A stretch of DNA of 64,000 nucleotides from Metapseudomonas otitidis (lineage in GTDB: Bacteria > Pseudomonadota > Gammaproteobacteria > Pseudomonadales > Pseudomonadaceae): positions 62,001 to 126,000 of the forward strand of contig NZ_FOJP01000002.1 in NCBI RefSeq assembly GCF_900111835.1, given 5' to 3'. This document shows positions 7,955-19,300 of the stretch, one piece after another. Both the position numbers and the translations under genes were made by a program. The notes under the pieces are model-generated. The model did not search any database and was not told the DNA's origin. It was given only the letters and a program-made list of their open reading frames with translations. Every line of letters starts with the position of its first letter. Position 1 is the first letter of the stretch.

Positions 7955-8001
7955 GTGATCCAAAAGGGATCCAGAAGTGATCCGAAACGGTGATCCAAAG
8001 C
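7955..8001. repeat. Four phased GATCC repeats
   Basis: The pattern (G/GT)GATCC(A/G)AA occurs four times, with GATCC at 7957, 7968, 7979 and 7992 (spacing 11, 11 and 13 bp). That is close to one helical turn and suggests a multi-site protein-binding array. It lies about 90 bp upstream of the SRP RNA. Confidence 0.45.
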
Positions 8002-8087
8002 GCTCCCAAAGGCTCATGCCAGCGCTATAGAATGTGGTCTCCGATTGATAGTCGTGCGACGAGCAGAAAACGCTAGAAGTCAGGAAT

Positions 8088-8200
8088 GGCGAGGCTTTCA
8101 GGCCTTCCCGCATTGATCAGCCGTGAACCCGGTCAGGCCCGGAAGGGAGCAGCCGCAGCGGTGACATCGAGTGCCGGGGTGTGGCTGGTGGGGTCGCCTC
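8088..8200 (+). ncRNA. ffs: 4.5S RNA (signal recognition particle RNA)
   Basis: The hallmark SRP RNA core GGTCAGGCCCGGAAGGGAGC, followed by AGCCGCAGCGGTGAC and GTGCCGGGGTGTGGCTGG, is present. The 5' GGCGA pairs with 3' TCGCC, and a T-rich stretch (TTATTTTT) follows. The RNA binds Ffh and targets nascent membrane proteins. The position just upstream of dnaX is the standard Pseudomonas arrangement. The exact ends are estimated from pairing. Confidence 0.93.
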
Positions 8201-8398
8201 CTTATTTTTCCCCTCGCTTCATCCCCTTCTTGCTGATTTCCTCGCCACGCATTGCGTGAGCACTGCCGTGCCACGTCCCGCCCTTATGGCGTTCCCGTCA
8301 CCGAAAGAAGTTCGTCACGGGCGTGCATCTCGGGTGCAATTTGCAGGTTGCTCCGCTAGCATTAGCCCCCTCCCGATTCACTGCTGCGACGGTTTTCA

Positions 8399-10555
<2,157 letters not shown>

Positions 10556-10566
10556 GGACAACCATC

Positions 10567-10893
10567 ATGATGAAGGGTGGCATGGCAGGCCTGATGAAAC
10601 AGGCCCAGCAAATGCAGGAAAAGATGCAGAAGATGCAGGAAGAGCTGGCCAACGCCGAAGTGACCGGTCAATCCGGTGCCGGCCTGGTGAGCGTGGTCAT
10701 GAACGGCCGTCACGACGTCAAGCGCGTGAGCCTGGATGACAGCCTGATGCAGGAAGACAAGGAAATCCTCGAAGACCTGATCGCCGCCGCCGTCAACGAC
10801 GCTGTGCGCAAGATCGAGCAGAACAGCCAGGAGAAAATGTCCGGCATGACGGCCGGCCTGCAGCTGCCGCCCGGCTTCAAGATGCCCTTCTAA
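10567..10893 (+). CDS. ybaB: YbaB/EbfC nucleoid-associated protein
   Basis: A 108-residue protein with a Met/Gln-rich N-terminal helix ([20 protein letters not shown]), a central strand region ([16 protein letters not shown]) and the C-terminal PGFKMPF typical of the family. It forms dimers that bind and bridge DNA. It sits 11 bp after dnaX and before recR, the classical dnaX-ybaB-recR order. The start may be the first or second of two adjacent ATG codons at 10567. Confidence 0.95.
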   Translation: MMKGGMAGLMKQAQQMQEKMQKMQEELANAEVTGQSGAGLVSVVMNGRHDVKRVSLDDSLMQEDKEILEDLIAAAVNDAVRKIEQNSQEKMSGMTAGLQLPPGFKMPF

Positions 10894-10902
10894 AGAGGGC
10901 GT

Positions 10903-10934
10903 GCACCCCGACTCGTCGGGGTGCCTTCTGCTTC
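10903..10934 (+). terminator. Rho-independent terminator after ybaB
   Basis: A 9-bp perfect stem (GCACCCCGA / TCGGGGTGC) with a 4-nt loop is followed by CTTCTGCTT, 10 bp after the ybaB stop. It may only partly separate dnaX-ybaB from recR. Confidence 0.6.
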
Positions 10935-11076
10935 AAACTCCGGTGCCCGTAGCCGTTCACGCCTTGTACTGCATGCCATCTGATCGCTCCTGGCGACAGC
11001 GCGTGGAGTAGAGGTCGGAAGCGAGCAGGGCACCGGAGTCCGTTCTACCCCCCAGCCCCCATTTCCGAGACGCCCC

Positions 11077-11676
11077 ATGAGCTTCAGTCCGCTGATCCGC
11101 CAACTGATCGACGCCCTCCGCATCCTGCCCGGTGTAGGCCAGAAGACGGCCCAGCGCATGGCGCTGCAGTTGCTGGAGCGTGACCGCAGCGGCGGCCTGC
11201 GCCTGGCCCAGGCACTTACCGCTGCAATGGAAGGTGTCGGGCATTGCAAGCAATGCCGCACCCTCAGTGAGGACGACCTCTGCCCGCAGTGCGCCGATCC
11301 GCGTCGCGACGACTCGCTGCTGTGCGTGGTGGAAGGGCCGCTGGACGTGTTCGCCGTGGAGCAGACCGGCTATCGCGGCCGTTTCTTTGTGCTCAAGGGG
11401 CACCTCTCGCCCCTGGATGGCCTGGGCCCGGAGGCCATCGGCATTCCCGAGCTGATGGAGCGGATCGAGGCCGGCGCCTTCAGCGAAGTGATCCTCGCCA
11501 CCAACCCGACCGTGGAAGGGGAGGCGACCGCCCACTACATCGCCCAACTGCTGGCACCCAAGGGCCTGGTGGCCTCGCGCATCGCCCACGGCGTACCGCT
11601 GGGTGGCGAGCTGGAACTGGTGGACGGCGGCACCCTTACCCACGCTCTGGCCGGCCGCCGCCCCATCGGCCTCTGA
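11077..11676 (+). CDS. recR: Recombination mediator protein RecR
   Basis: A 199-residue protein with the N-terminal helix-hairpin-helix ([17 protein letters not shown]), a C4 zinc finger (C57, C60, C69, C72) and a TOPRIM domain starting at [11 protein letters not shown]. The C-terminal Walker-like motif region ends with [11 protein letters not shown]. RecR works with RecF and RecO to load RecA on gapped DNA. Family length and order after ybaB are standard. Confidence 0.97.
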   Translation: MSFSPLIRQLIDALRILPGVGQKTAQRMALQLLERDRSGGLRLAQALTAAMEGVGHCKQCRTLSEDDLCPQCADPRRDDSLLCVVEGPLDVFAVEQTGYRGRFFVLKGHLSPLDGLGPEAIGIPELMERIEAGAFSEVILATNPTVEGEATAHYIAQLLAPKGLVASRIAHGVPLGGELELVDGGTLTHALAGRRPIGL

Positions 11677-11684
11677 TCGCTCTT

Positions 11685-11708
11685 CCGTAGCCCGGGCTTC
11701 AGCCCAGG
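11685..11708. repeat. Single REP-like palindromic unit
   Basis: A CCGTAGCCCGGGCTTCAGCC-type palindrome lies just after recR. The same unit, with one change, recurs in the array at 48.8-49.1 kb, so it is a dispersed genomic repeat. It lies between the convergent recR and GNAT genes. Confidence 0.7.
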
Positions 11709-11737
11709 ACAGCATCGGCAACGCATCGACCTACCGG

Positions 11738-12229
11738 CTACCCCAGCGCTGCCAAGGCCTCCAGCGTCTTGGCATCCATCCCGTAGGCAATCCACTTGCT
11801 GTCGGGGCGACCGCCCAGGCGTTGATAGAAGCGCTCGGCACCTCGGTTGCCCACCAGTACATCCCACTTCAGGCGTCCCGCGCCGCGAGCTTGCGCCCAG
11901 CGCGCCACGGCGACCATCAGGCGCTGTCCCTGACCCTGGCCACGCGCGTCCGGCACCAGGTACAGCTCCTTGAGCCGCACCGTCGGGCGCAAGTCGTAGG
12001 TGAAGGCGATCTCCTGGGCCACGGCATAGCCGAGCAGTCGGCCCGAGGTTTCCACCACGAAGACCTGGCACTGGGGCTCCGGGCCGAAGGCGCGGGCCAG
12101 CAGTTGTGCCTCGTTCACCGCGAACTCCTCCAGGTACGCCTCGAAACGCGCCAGCTCGCGCATCAGCGGGAGGAGGGCGGGCACGTCCTCGGCCCGCGCC
12201 TCGCGTACGGATGGGCTCAACATGCGCAC
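11738..12229 (-). CDS. GNAT-family N-acetyltransferase
   Basis: A 163-residue single-domain GNAT protein. REARAEDVPALLPLMREL forms the first strand and helix, LKELYLVPDARGQGQGQRLM carries the acetyl-CoA loop (R/Q-x-x-G-x-G/A variant), and FYQRLGGRP is the closing motif. The substrate is unknown; similar proteins act on small amines or peptides. It overlaps the end of the rhodanese gene, so the two are probably co-translated. An internal ATG at 12223 is an alternative start. Confidence 0.85.
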   Translation of the reverse strand: MRMLSPSVREARAEDVPALLPLMRELARFEAYLEEFAVNEAQLLARAFGPEPQCQVFVVETSGRLLGYAVAQEIAFTYDLRPTVRLKELYLVPDARGQGQGQRLMVAVARWAQARGAGRLKWDVLVGNRGAERFYQRLGGRPDSKWIAYGMDAKTLEALAALG

Positions 12230-12654
12230 GAGATGGCTGGGTGGGCTGCCTGCTGGCTTTGCGCACCGCTCAGGCTCAGGCCCTCGTCCAGCCAGCCGGT
12301 GACACCGCCGAGCATCTCCTTCACCGCGAAACCCAGCCCGGCCAGGCGCACGGCTGCGCGATGCACGCCGTTGCAGTGAGGCCCTGCGCAGTAGACGACG
12401 AACAGCGTGTCGCGCGGGTAGCCGGCCATGAACTCGGCGGTCATCAGCCGATGGGGGATGTTGATCGCACCCGGCACATGGCCGGCGGCATAGGCCGCCT
12501 CGCTGCGCACGTCGACCAGCACGTAGTCCATGTCACCGGCCTGCTGGCTGGTATGTACGTCCGAGCAATCGGTCTCGAAGGCCAGGCGTTGGGCGAAATG
12601 GGCGAGGGCGGCTTCCGGGTGGGCAGCGGGGTGTTGGCGAACGAGGCTGGGCAT
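12217..12654 (-). CDS. Rhodanese-like sulfurtransferase domain protein
   Basis: A 145-residue single rhodanese domain starting at 12654 behind CGGAGAA. It contains YVLVDVRSEAAYAAGHVPGA and INIPH, the typical first half, and the active loop VVYCAGPHCNG with Cys89 as the probable sulfur carrier and a second Cys at 94. It ends inside the GNAT gene. The gene is divergent from an FtrA-like regulator, a neighbourhood seen often in Proteobacteria, and may be controlled by it. The sulfur acceptor is unknown. Confidence 0.87.
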   Translation of the reverse strand: MPSLVRQHPAAHPEAALAHFAQRLAFETDCSDVHTSQQAGDMDYVLVDVRSEAAYAAGHVPGAINIPHRLMTAEFMAGYPRDTLFVVYCAGPHCNGVHRAAVRLAGLGFAVKEMLGGVTGWLDEGLSLSGAQSQQAAHPAISCAC

Positions 12655-12751
12655 GGTGGTTCTCCGTCGGTTAGGGGATGGCGCCACTGTATCCAGCGCG
12701 TTTTCTTCCCTAAAGTGGCGGGCGAGACAGTAACTGGTAAGTTTCCGCCAA

Positions 12752-13720
12752 ATGCACGACGACCCCGGCCTGGTGGCCATCCTCGCCTACGACGGCCTCT
12801 GCACCTTCGAATTCGGCATTGCCGTGGAGATCTTCGGCCTGCCACGGCCCGAGTTCGATTTCCCCTGGTATCGCCACTGCATCGTCGGCCTGGACGACGG
12901 CCCCATGCGCGCCATGGGCGGCATCCAGGTGCTGGCCGATGGCGGCCTGGAGCGCCTGGCCGAGGCCCGGACCATTGTCATTCCCGGCTGGCGTGACCGC
13001 GCCGAGGCACCCCCGGAGCGGTTGCTGGCAGCCCTGCGTGATGCCCATGCCCGTGGGGCTCGGCTGGTGTCCATCTGCTCCGGCGTTTTCGTCCTCGCCG
13101 CCAGCGGCCTGCTGGACGGCCAGCGCGCCACCACCCACTGGCGCTACACCGACGAACTGGCGCAGCGCTTCCCGGCCATCGAGGTGGACCCGGACGTGCT
13201 CTACGTGGATGCCGGCCCGCTCATCACGTCGGCCGGCAGCGCCGCCGGCATCGACGCCTGCCTGCATCTCGTAGCGCGGGACTTCGGCACCCAGGTGGCC
13301 AACACCGTGGCCCGGCGCCTGGTCATGTCGCCCCAGCGGGCCGGCGGCCAGGCGCAGTTCATTCCCGCCCCGGTGGCGCAGGCGCCGCGCAATGACCTGT
13401 CCGCCCTGATGCAGTGGGCACGCCAGCACCTGCACGAGCCCCTGGAGGTAAGCCAACTGGCCCGCCGCGTGGCCATGAGCGAACGCACCTTCCTGCGGCG
13501 TTTCAGCGAAGCCACCGGCATGACCCCCAAGGCCTGGCTGCAGCACGAGCGCCTGGCCCGCGCCCGCGAGCTGCTGGAAAGCACGGCCGACGGCAGCGAG
13601 CGCATCGCCGAACGGTGCGGCTTCCGCTCGGTGGAGAGCTTCCGCGTGGCCTTCCGCAACGCCGTCGGGTTGCCGCCTTCGGCCTACCGGGAGCGCTTCG
13701 GCGCGGCGCATACGACCTGA
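12752..13720 (+). CDS. FtrA-like transcriptional regulator (GlxA family, DJ-1/PfpI plus AraC domains)
   Basis: A 322-residue regulator. The N-terminal half (about 5-190) is a DJ-1/PfpI-like domain with ICSGVFVLAASGLLDGQRAT, whose Cys sits in the nucleophile-elbow position. The C-terminal half is a double helix-turn-helix AraC domain (LEVSQLARRVAMSERTFLRR, then RIAERCGFRSVESFRVAFR). FtrA-type activators commonly lie divergent from a rhodanese gene, as here, with about 100 bp between the starts. The inducer is unknown. Confidence 0.88.
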   Translation: MHDDPGLVAILAYDGLCTFEFGIAVEIFGLPRPEFDFPWYRHCIVGLDDGPMRAMGGIQVLADGGLERLAEARTIVIPGWRDRAEAPPERLLAALRDAHARGARLVSICSGVFVLAASGLLDGQRATTHWRYTDELAQRFPAIEVDPDVLYVDAGPLITSAGSAAGIDACLHLVARDFGTQVANTVARRLVMSPQRAGGQAQFIPAPVAQAPRNDLSALMQWARQHLHEPLEVSQLARRVAMSERTFLRRFSEATGMTPKAWLQHERLARARELLESTADGSERIAERCGFRSVESFRVAFRNAVGLPPSAYRERFGAAHTT

Positions 13721-13797
13721 TCGATGGCGCAACTCCCGCCTTGAAAACCAAGCAAGCGCTCGGTAAGTTTTCCTGACTTTCGCCAGGGAGCTACGCC

Positions 13798-14946
13798 ATG
13801 CCGGCCTGCCAGGAATACTTCGACGAATCCCATCAACTGGTGCGTGATTCGGTATGCCGCTTCGTCGAGCGGGAAATCCTCCCCCACATCGACGACTGGG
13901 AAGAGGCCGAATCCTTCCCCCGCGAGCTCTACCTCAAGGCCGGTGCCGCCGGCATCCTCGGCATCGGCTACCCCGAGCAATACGGCGGCAGCCATGAGGG
14001 CGACCTGTTCGCCAAGGTGGCGGCCAGTGAAGAGCTGATGCGCAGCGGCTCCGGCGGCCTGGTGGCCGGGCTCGGCTCCCTCGACATCGGCTTGCCGCCC
14101 CTGGTCAAGTGGGGCCGCCCCGAGCTTCGCGAGCGCATCGCCCCGCAGGTGCTGGCCGGCGAGAAGATCATGGCGCTGGCCGTTACCGAGCCCTCCGGCG
14201 GCTCCGACGTGGCCAACCTCAAGACCCGCGCGGTGCGCGAGGGGGACTTCTACCGCGTCAACGGCAGCAAGACCTTCATCACCAGCGGCGTGCGCGCCGA
14301 CTACTACACCGTGGCGGTGCGCACCGGCGGCGACGGCTTCGGCGGCGTCAGCCTGCTGCTGATCGAGAAGGGCACCCCCGGCTTCAGCGTCGGGCGCCAA
14401 CTGAAGAAGATGGGCTGGTGGGCCTCCGACACCGCCGAGCTGTTCTTCGAGGACTGCCTCGTCCCGGTGGGCAATCTCATCGGCGTCGAGAACATGGGCT
14501 TCGCCTGCATCATGGCCAACTTCCAGTCCGAGCGGCTGGCCCTGGCCATCATGGCCAACATGACCGCCCAGATGGCCCTGGAAGAAGCCGAGTGCTGGGC
14601 CCGCGAGCGGCAGGCCTTCGGCAAGCCCATCGGCAAGTTCCAGGTGCTCAAGCATCGCCTGGCGGAAATGGCCACCCAGGTCGAGGTCTCCCGCGAGTTC
14701 ACCTACCGCCAGGCGGCGAAGATGGCCGCCGGCAAGAGCGTCATCAAGGAAATCTCCATGGCCAAGAACTTCGCCACCGACGTGGCCGACCGGGTCACCT
14801 ACGACGCCGTGCAACTGCTCGGTGGCATGGGCTACATGCGCGAGAGCCTGGTGGAGCGGCTCTACCGCGACAACCGCATCCTCTCCATCGGCGGCGGCTC
14901 GCGGGAAATCATGAACGAGATCATCAGCAAGCAGATGGGCCTCTGA
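13798..14946 (+). CDS. Acyl-CoA dehydrogenase, long-chain/isovaleryl type
   Basis: A 382-residue FAD enzyme that introduces the 2,3-double bond of acyl-CoA. It has VTEPSGGSDVANLKTRA and the GSKTFITSGVRAD FAD-binding signature, and the C-terminal GGMGYMRESLVERLYRDNRI. The C-terminal position that holds the catalytic Glu in medium-chain enzymes (IYEGT) is Gly here (SIGGGS). A LEEAE motif in the helix before ERQAFGKP fits the alternative base position used by long-chain and isovaleryl enzymes. The ATG at 13798 follows CAGGGAG. It is not in an obvious operon. The precise chain length is undetermined. Confidence 0.9.
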   Translation: MPACQEYFDESHQLVRDSVCRFVEREILPHIDDWEEAESFPRELYLKAGAAGILGIGYPEQYGGSHEGDLFAKVAASEELMRSGSGGLVAGLGSLDIGLPPLVKWGRPELRERIAPQVLAGEKIMALAVTEPSGGSDVANLKTRAVREGDFYRVNGSKTFITSGVRADYYTVAVRTGGDGFGGVSLLLIEKGTPGFSVGRQLKKMGWWASDTAELFFEDCLVPVGNLIGVENMGFACIMANFQSERLALAIMANMTAQMALEEAECWARERQAFGKPIGKFQVLKHRLAEMATQVEVSREFTYRQAAKMAAGKSVIKEISMAKNFATDVADRVTYDAVQLLGGMGYMRESLVERLYRDNRILSIGGGSREIMNEIISKQMGL

Positions 14947-14953
14947 GCCCACG

Positions 14954-14975
14954 CCCGGTGCCGCGAGGCACCGGG
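14954..14975. terminator. Hairpin between convergent genes
   Basis: A 9-bp perfect stem (CCCGGTGCC / GGCACCGGG) with a 4-nt loop lies between the acyl-CoA dehydrogenase and the convergent nitronate monooxygenase. There is no strong T-tract on either side. Confidence 0.4.
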
Positions 14976-15010
14976 GCTCCACCCTCAGGGGATGAAAGCG
15001 CAAAGGCCTT

Positions 15011-16084
15011 TCAGCGCCCCATGCGCTCCAGGGCTTCGGCCGCCAGCGCCCGAGTCAGCTCGCCCGCCGGCAGGTGCTTCGACAGCGCCGCCGCCTGGCC
15101 CGACCACAGCGACATGAAATCATCGGCACCTGCCGCCTCGGCCTTGGCCCGTAACGGGGCCAGCGCACCGCCCGCCAGCGGGAAGGCCGGCGCCAGGTCG
15201 CTCAACGGCCCCATCTCACGCATCACCCGATTGAGAATCCCCCGCGCCGGACGCCCGGTGAACAGGTTGGTGATGGCCGTACCGTCGTCCCGGCTCTGCG
15301 CCAGCGCCTGGCGGTGCAGGGCCGGCAGGCGCGCCTCCGGGGTGAACAGGTAGGCCGTGCCCAACTGCACCGCCGCCGCCCCCAGCGCGAAAGCCGCTGC
15401 GATGCCGCGTGCATCGGCGATGCCACCGGCCGCAATCACCGGCACCCGCACCGCATCCACCACCTGGGGCAGCAGCGCAAAGGTGCCCACCTGGGTGTCC
15501 ACCCGCGTGTCGAGGAACAGCCCGCGATGACCGCCAGCCTCCGCGCCCTGGGCAATAACCGCGTCGCACCCCCGGGCCTCCAGCCAGCGGGCCTCGGCCA
15601 CCGTGGTGGCCGACGAAATCACCTTCGCCCCGGTCGCCTTCACCCGCTCCACCAGCGCTGCCTCCGGCAGGCCGAAGTGGAAGCTCACCACCTCCGGCCG
15701 CAACGCCTCCACCAGCTCGCAGAGCGCTTCATCGAACGGCGCGCGGTTGGACAGCGGCACTGGCTCGGCGGGGTCCAGGCCGAGTTCCAGGTAGTAGGGT
15801 TCCAGGCGCTGCTTCCAGGCTGCCAGGCTGGCCTCGTCCGGCACCGGCGCCGAGTGGGCGAAGAAGTTCAGGTTGATCGGCGCCGCAGTCCCTTCGCGAA
15901 TCCGCCCGACTTCCTGGCGGATCTGCTCGGCACTCAGCATCGCGCAGGGCAGCGAACCCAAGCCACCGGCCTGTGCCACCGCCACCACCATCTCCGCATA
16001 CGACGGCCCCGCCATCGGCGCCTGGATGATGGGCAGTTCGATGCCGAACAGATCCTGGATACGGGTATCGGGCCAACGGGACAT
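15011..16084 (-). CDS. Nitronate monooxygenase family protein (2-nitropropane dioxygenase)
   Basis: A 357-residue FMN TIM-barrel enzyme. The start is set at 16084 by AGGAGCG 9 bp upstream. Motifs include LPIIQAPMAGPSYAE at the N-terminus, LGSLPCAMLSAEQI, CDAVIAQGAEAGGHRG for flavin phosphate and substrate, and VPVIAAGGIADARGIAAAFA followed by GAAAVQLGTAYLFTPEA. These are classical class I NMO signatures. It detoxifies alkyl nitronates such as propionate-3-nitronate. It is convergent with the acyl-CoA dehydrogenase and has its own promoter region. Confidence 0.9.
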   Translation of the reverse strand: MSRWPDTRIQDLFGIELPIIQAPMAGPSYAEMVVAVAQAGGLGSLPCAMLSAEQIRQEVGRIREGTAAPINLNFFAHSAPVPDEASLAAWKQRLEPYYLELGLDPAEPVPLSNRAPFDEALCELVEALRPEVVSFHFGLPEAALVERVKATGAKVISSATTVAEARWLEARGCDAVIAQGAEAGGHRGLFLDTRVDTQVGTFALLPQVVDAVRVPVIAAGGIADARGIAAAFALGAAAVQLGTAYLFTPEARLPALHRQALAQSRDDGTAITNLFTGRPARGILNRVMREMGPLSDLAPAFPLAGGALAPLRAKAEAAGADDFMSLWSGQAAALSKHLPAGELTRALAAEALERMGR

Positions 16085-16321
16085 GGCAGCGCTCCTGGCA
16101 GGGGAAAGGGCGACAGGATACTGCCAAATACAGCGCGGCAGAGCGGCTCTAGCATCGTGTGGGTGCGACAGGTGGCCACGTTTCCGGAGCCATGCAGGCA
16201 TTTTGCCTACGACTGTCTACAGTCTTTCTTGGGTGCCTACGCCGTATCCGACCCCAGTGCAAGGCCTCGGGATGTGCCCTTGTGCGGGGAGTTCCGCTCC
16301 ACCGTTCAGCAGGGAAGGCCG

Positions 16322-19300
16322 ATGAACAGCACGTCTTTCAGCATCGATGCAGACAGTTTCCGCCGCATTCTCACCCGTAACGTGGCATTGCCCCTGGGCG
16401 TTGGCGTCCTGGGCGTGGTGCTGTTCGTCGGGCTGATCGGCTACCTGTTGCACGTGCTCGACTGGGTCGAGCACACCGACCAGGTGATCGCCCGCAGCAA
16501 CGAGAACCTGCGCCAGTCGGTGGAGTGCGAGTCCAGCTTCAGGGGGTTCCTGCTGTCCGGGGAGGAAGAGTTCCTCGAAGGCTACCGGGAAACGGCCCCG
16601 CGTCTGCTGGCCGGGCTGCAGGCGCTGCGTGAGCTGATCCGCGACAACCCCGTCCAGAGCGAGCGTCTGGCGCGCATTGAAGCGGCCCAGACGCGCTGGC
16701 TGCAGATGACCGAACCTCTGATCGACGCGCGGCGTGCCAATCAGGACATCAGCGCGTTCATCCGCGAAAAGCAGGGCAAGCGGCAGATGGACGAGGTGCG
16801 CCAGGGCTTCGTGGCCCTGGTTGCCACCGAAGAGCAGCTGCGCCACGAGCGCAGCGAGCGGGCCAACCGGGCGGTGGTGCTGATCATCGGCCTGCTGGTG
16901 GTCATGCAACTGGGTGGCAGCGGAGCGCTGGCGATCTTCGGCCGGCGCGAGTTGATCGGCCTCTCGACCCACTACAACCGCATCCTCGACCAGCAGTCAC
17001 GCTTCACCGAGCAGCTGCAGGCCCAGGCTTGGCTGCGGGAAGGGCAGTCGCAACTGGCCGAGCAACTGATCGGCCAGCAGACCCCGGCATTGATCGGTCG
17101 CGCCGTGCTGGATTTTCTCGCCGGTTACCTGGAGGTCGCCGTGGGTGCCCTCTATGTGCGCGAGGGCGAAGGGCGGTTGCGACGCGTGGCCGACTACGGC
17201 TTCGCGCCCGGGCAGCAGGCCCGCGAGCAGGTCTTCGAGGACAGCGCCAGCCTGCTCGGCCAGGTGCTGCGGTCCCGCGAGGCGCGGGTCATGGAGGGGC
17301 TTCCCCCGTCCTACCTGCGGGTCAACTCCGGGTTGGGCGATACCGATCCGCTGACGGTGATCCTGTCGCCGACCCGAAGCGATGGGCAGGTCAACGGCGT
17401 GCTGGAACTGGCCTTCCTGCGGCCCCTGTCACCCCGCGACCGGCAACTGCTCGAAGCCGTTGCCGAGAGCCTGGGGACCTCCATCGAGGCGGCCCGCTAC
17501 CGCCAGCGTCTGCACGACATGCTCACCGAGACCCAGCAGCTCAACGAAGAGTTGCAGGTGCAGCAAGAGGAGCTGCGCGTCGCCAACGAGGAACTGGAAG
17601 ACCAGGCCCGGGTGATCCGCGACTCCCAGGCCAACCTGGAGACCCAGCAGGCCGAACTGGAGCAGACCAACGAACAGTTGAGCGAGAAGACCCGCCGCCT
17701 GGAAGACCAGCGCGACCTGCTGGACGAGCGCAACCACGCCCTCGACCAGGCCCGGCGCGAGCTGGAGGCGCGTGCCGAGGAGCTGCAGCGGGCCAGCCGC
17801 TACAAGTCCGAGTTCCTCGCCAACATGTCCCACGAGCTGCGCACCCCGCTGAACAGCTCGCTGATCCTCTCCAAGCTGCTGGCAGAGAATCGCAAGGGCA
17901 ACCTCGACCCGCAGCAGGTGCATTACGCCGAGCTGATCAACAAGTCCGGCAACGAGTTGCTGCGGCTGATCAGCGACATCCTCGACATCTCCAAGGTGGA
18001 GGCCGGCCGCCTGGAAGTGCACCCCGAGGACACCGACGTTGCGCAACTGGTGGACGGGCTGCGCGCTCTGTTCCAGCCCCAGGCCGACGACAAGGGGCTG
18101 GGGTTCGATGTGCAGGTCGAGCCCGACGCCCCAGCACGGCTCTACACCGACGGCCAGCGAGCCGGGCAGATCCTGCGCAACCTGCTGTCCAATGCCGTCA
18201 AGTTCACCGCCAGCGGTCGCATCGGCCTCAAGGTCCGCGCCGCCAGCGGCGGCATCGCCTTCGAGGTCAGCGACTCCGGTATCGGCATCAGCGACGAGCA
18301 GATGGGCATCATCTTCGAGCCCTTCCGCCAGGTAGACGGCACCACCAATCGACGCTTCGGCGGCACCGGCCTCGGCCTGTCCATCTCCCGCAACCTCGCG
18401 GAAATGCTCGGTGGCAGCATCACCGTGCAGAGCCAGCCCGGGTGCGGCAGCTGCTTCACCCTCTGGCTGCCCAGCAACTGCCTTGCCGGGGAGCCGCTGC
18501 CGTCCATCGCCCAGGTTCAGCCCGCCGAAGGTGTGCGGGCTGCCGCGCCCGCGGCGTCCGCCAGTGGCCTTCAGGACGACCGCCAGCGGCCCGTCGATGC
18601 GCGCCACTGCGTGCTGGTGATCGAGAACGACCCGAAGTTCGCCCGTGACCTCTACGAGCTTGCCCACGAACTGGGCCACCGCTGCCTGGTGGCCGGCAAC
18701 GCCGAGGAAGGCCTGCGTCTGGCACGGGAGCAGGGGCCCGATGCCGTGCTGCTGGACATGCGCCTGCCGGACGAGTCCGGCCTCGCCGTGCTGCAGACGC
18801 TCAAGGAAGACCCCGTCACCCGGCACCTCCCTGTGCACGTGCTCTCCGTCGACGACCGCACCGGTCCGGCGCTGCAGCTGGGGGCCATCGGCCACGCACG
18901 CAAGCCTGCCACCCGCGACCAACTGCGCGAAGTCTTCGCCCGCCTGGAGGACAAGCTCACCCAGAAGGTCAAGCACGTCCTGGTGGTGGAGGGCGACGCC
19001 AGCCAGCGCGACAGCATCGCCCAGTTGGTGAGCGACGAAGACATTCAGGTCAGCGCCGTCGCCAGTGGCACCGAGGCCCTGGAGCGCCTGCGTGGCGGCA
19101 CGTTCGACTGCATGATCATCGACCTCGCCCTGCCGGACATGCGCGGCAACGAACTGCTGGAGCGCATGGCCGCCGAGGCGCTCGGCAACTTCCCCCCGGT
19201 GATCGTCTACACCGCCCGCCAGCTCAGCCTGCGTGAAGAGGAGGAACTGCTACGCCACTCCCGCTCCATCATCATCAAGGGCGCCTGCTCCCCCGAGCGT

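Noticed and set aside
7622-8113. Several short minus-strand frames before the SRP RNA
   Set aside because: They overlap each other in different frames, lack ribosome-binding sites and derive partly from the GATCC repeats.
15314-16321. N-terminal extension of the hybrid kinase frame back to 15314
   Set aside because: The extension is antisense to nitronate monooxygenase. A good ribosome-binding site and a natural TM start are present at 16322.
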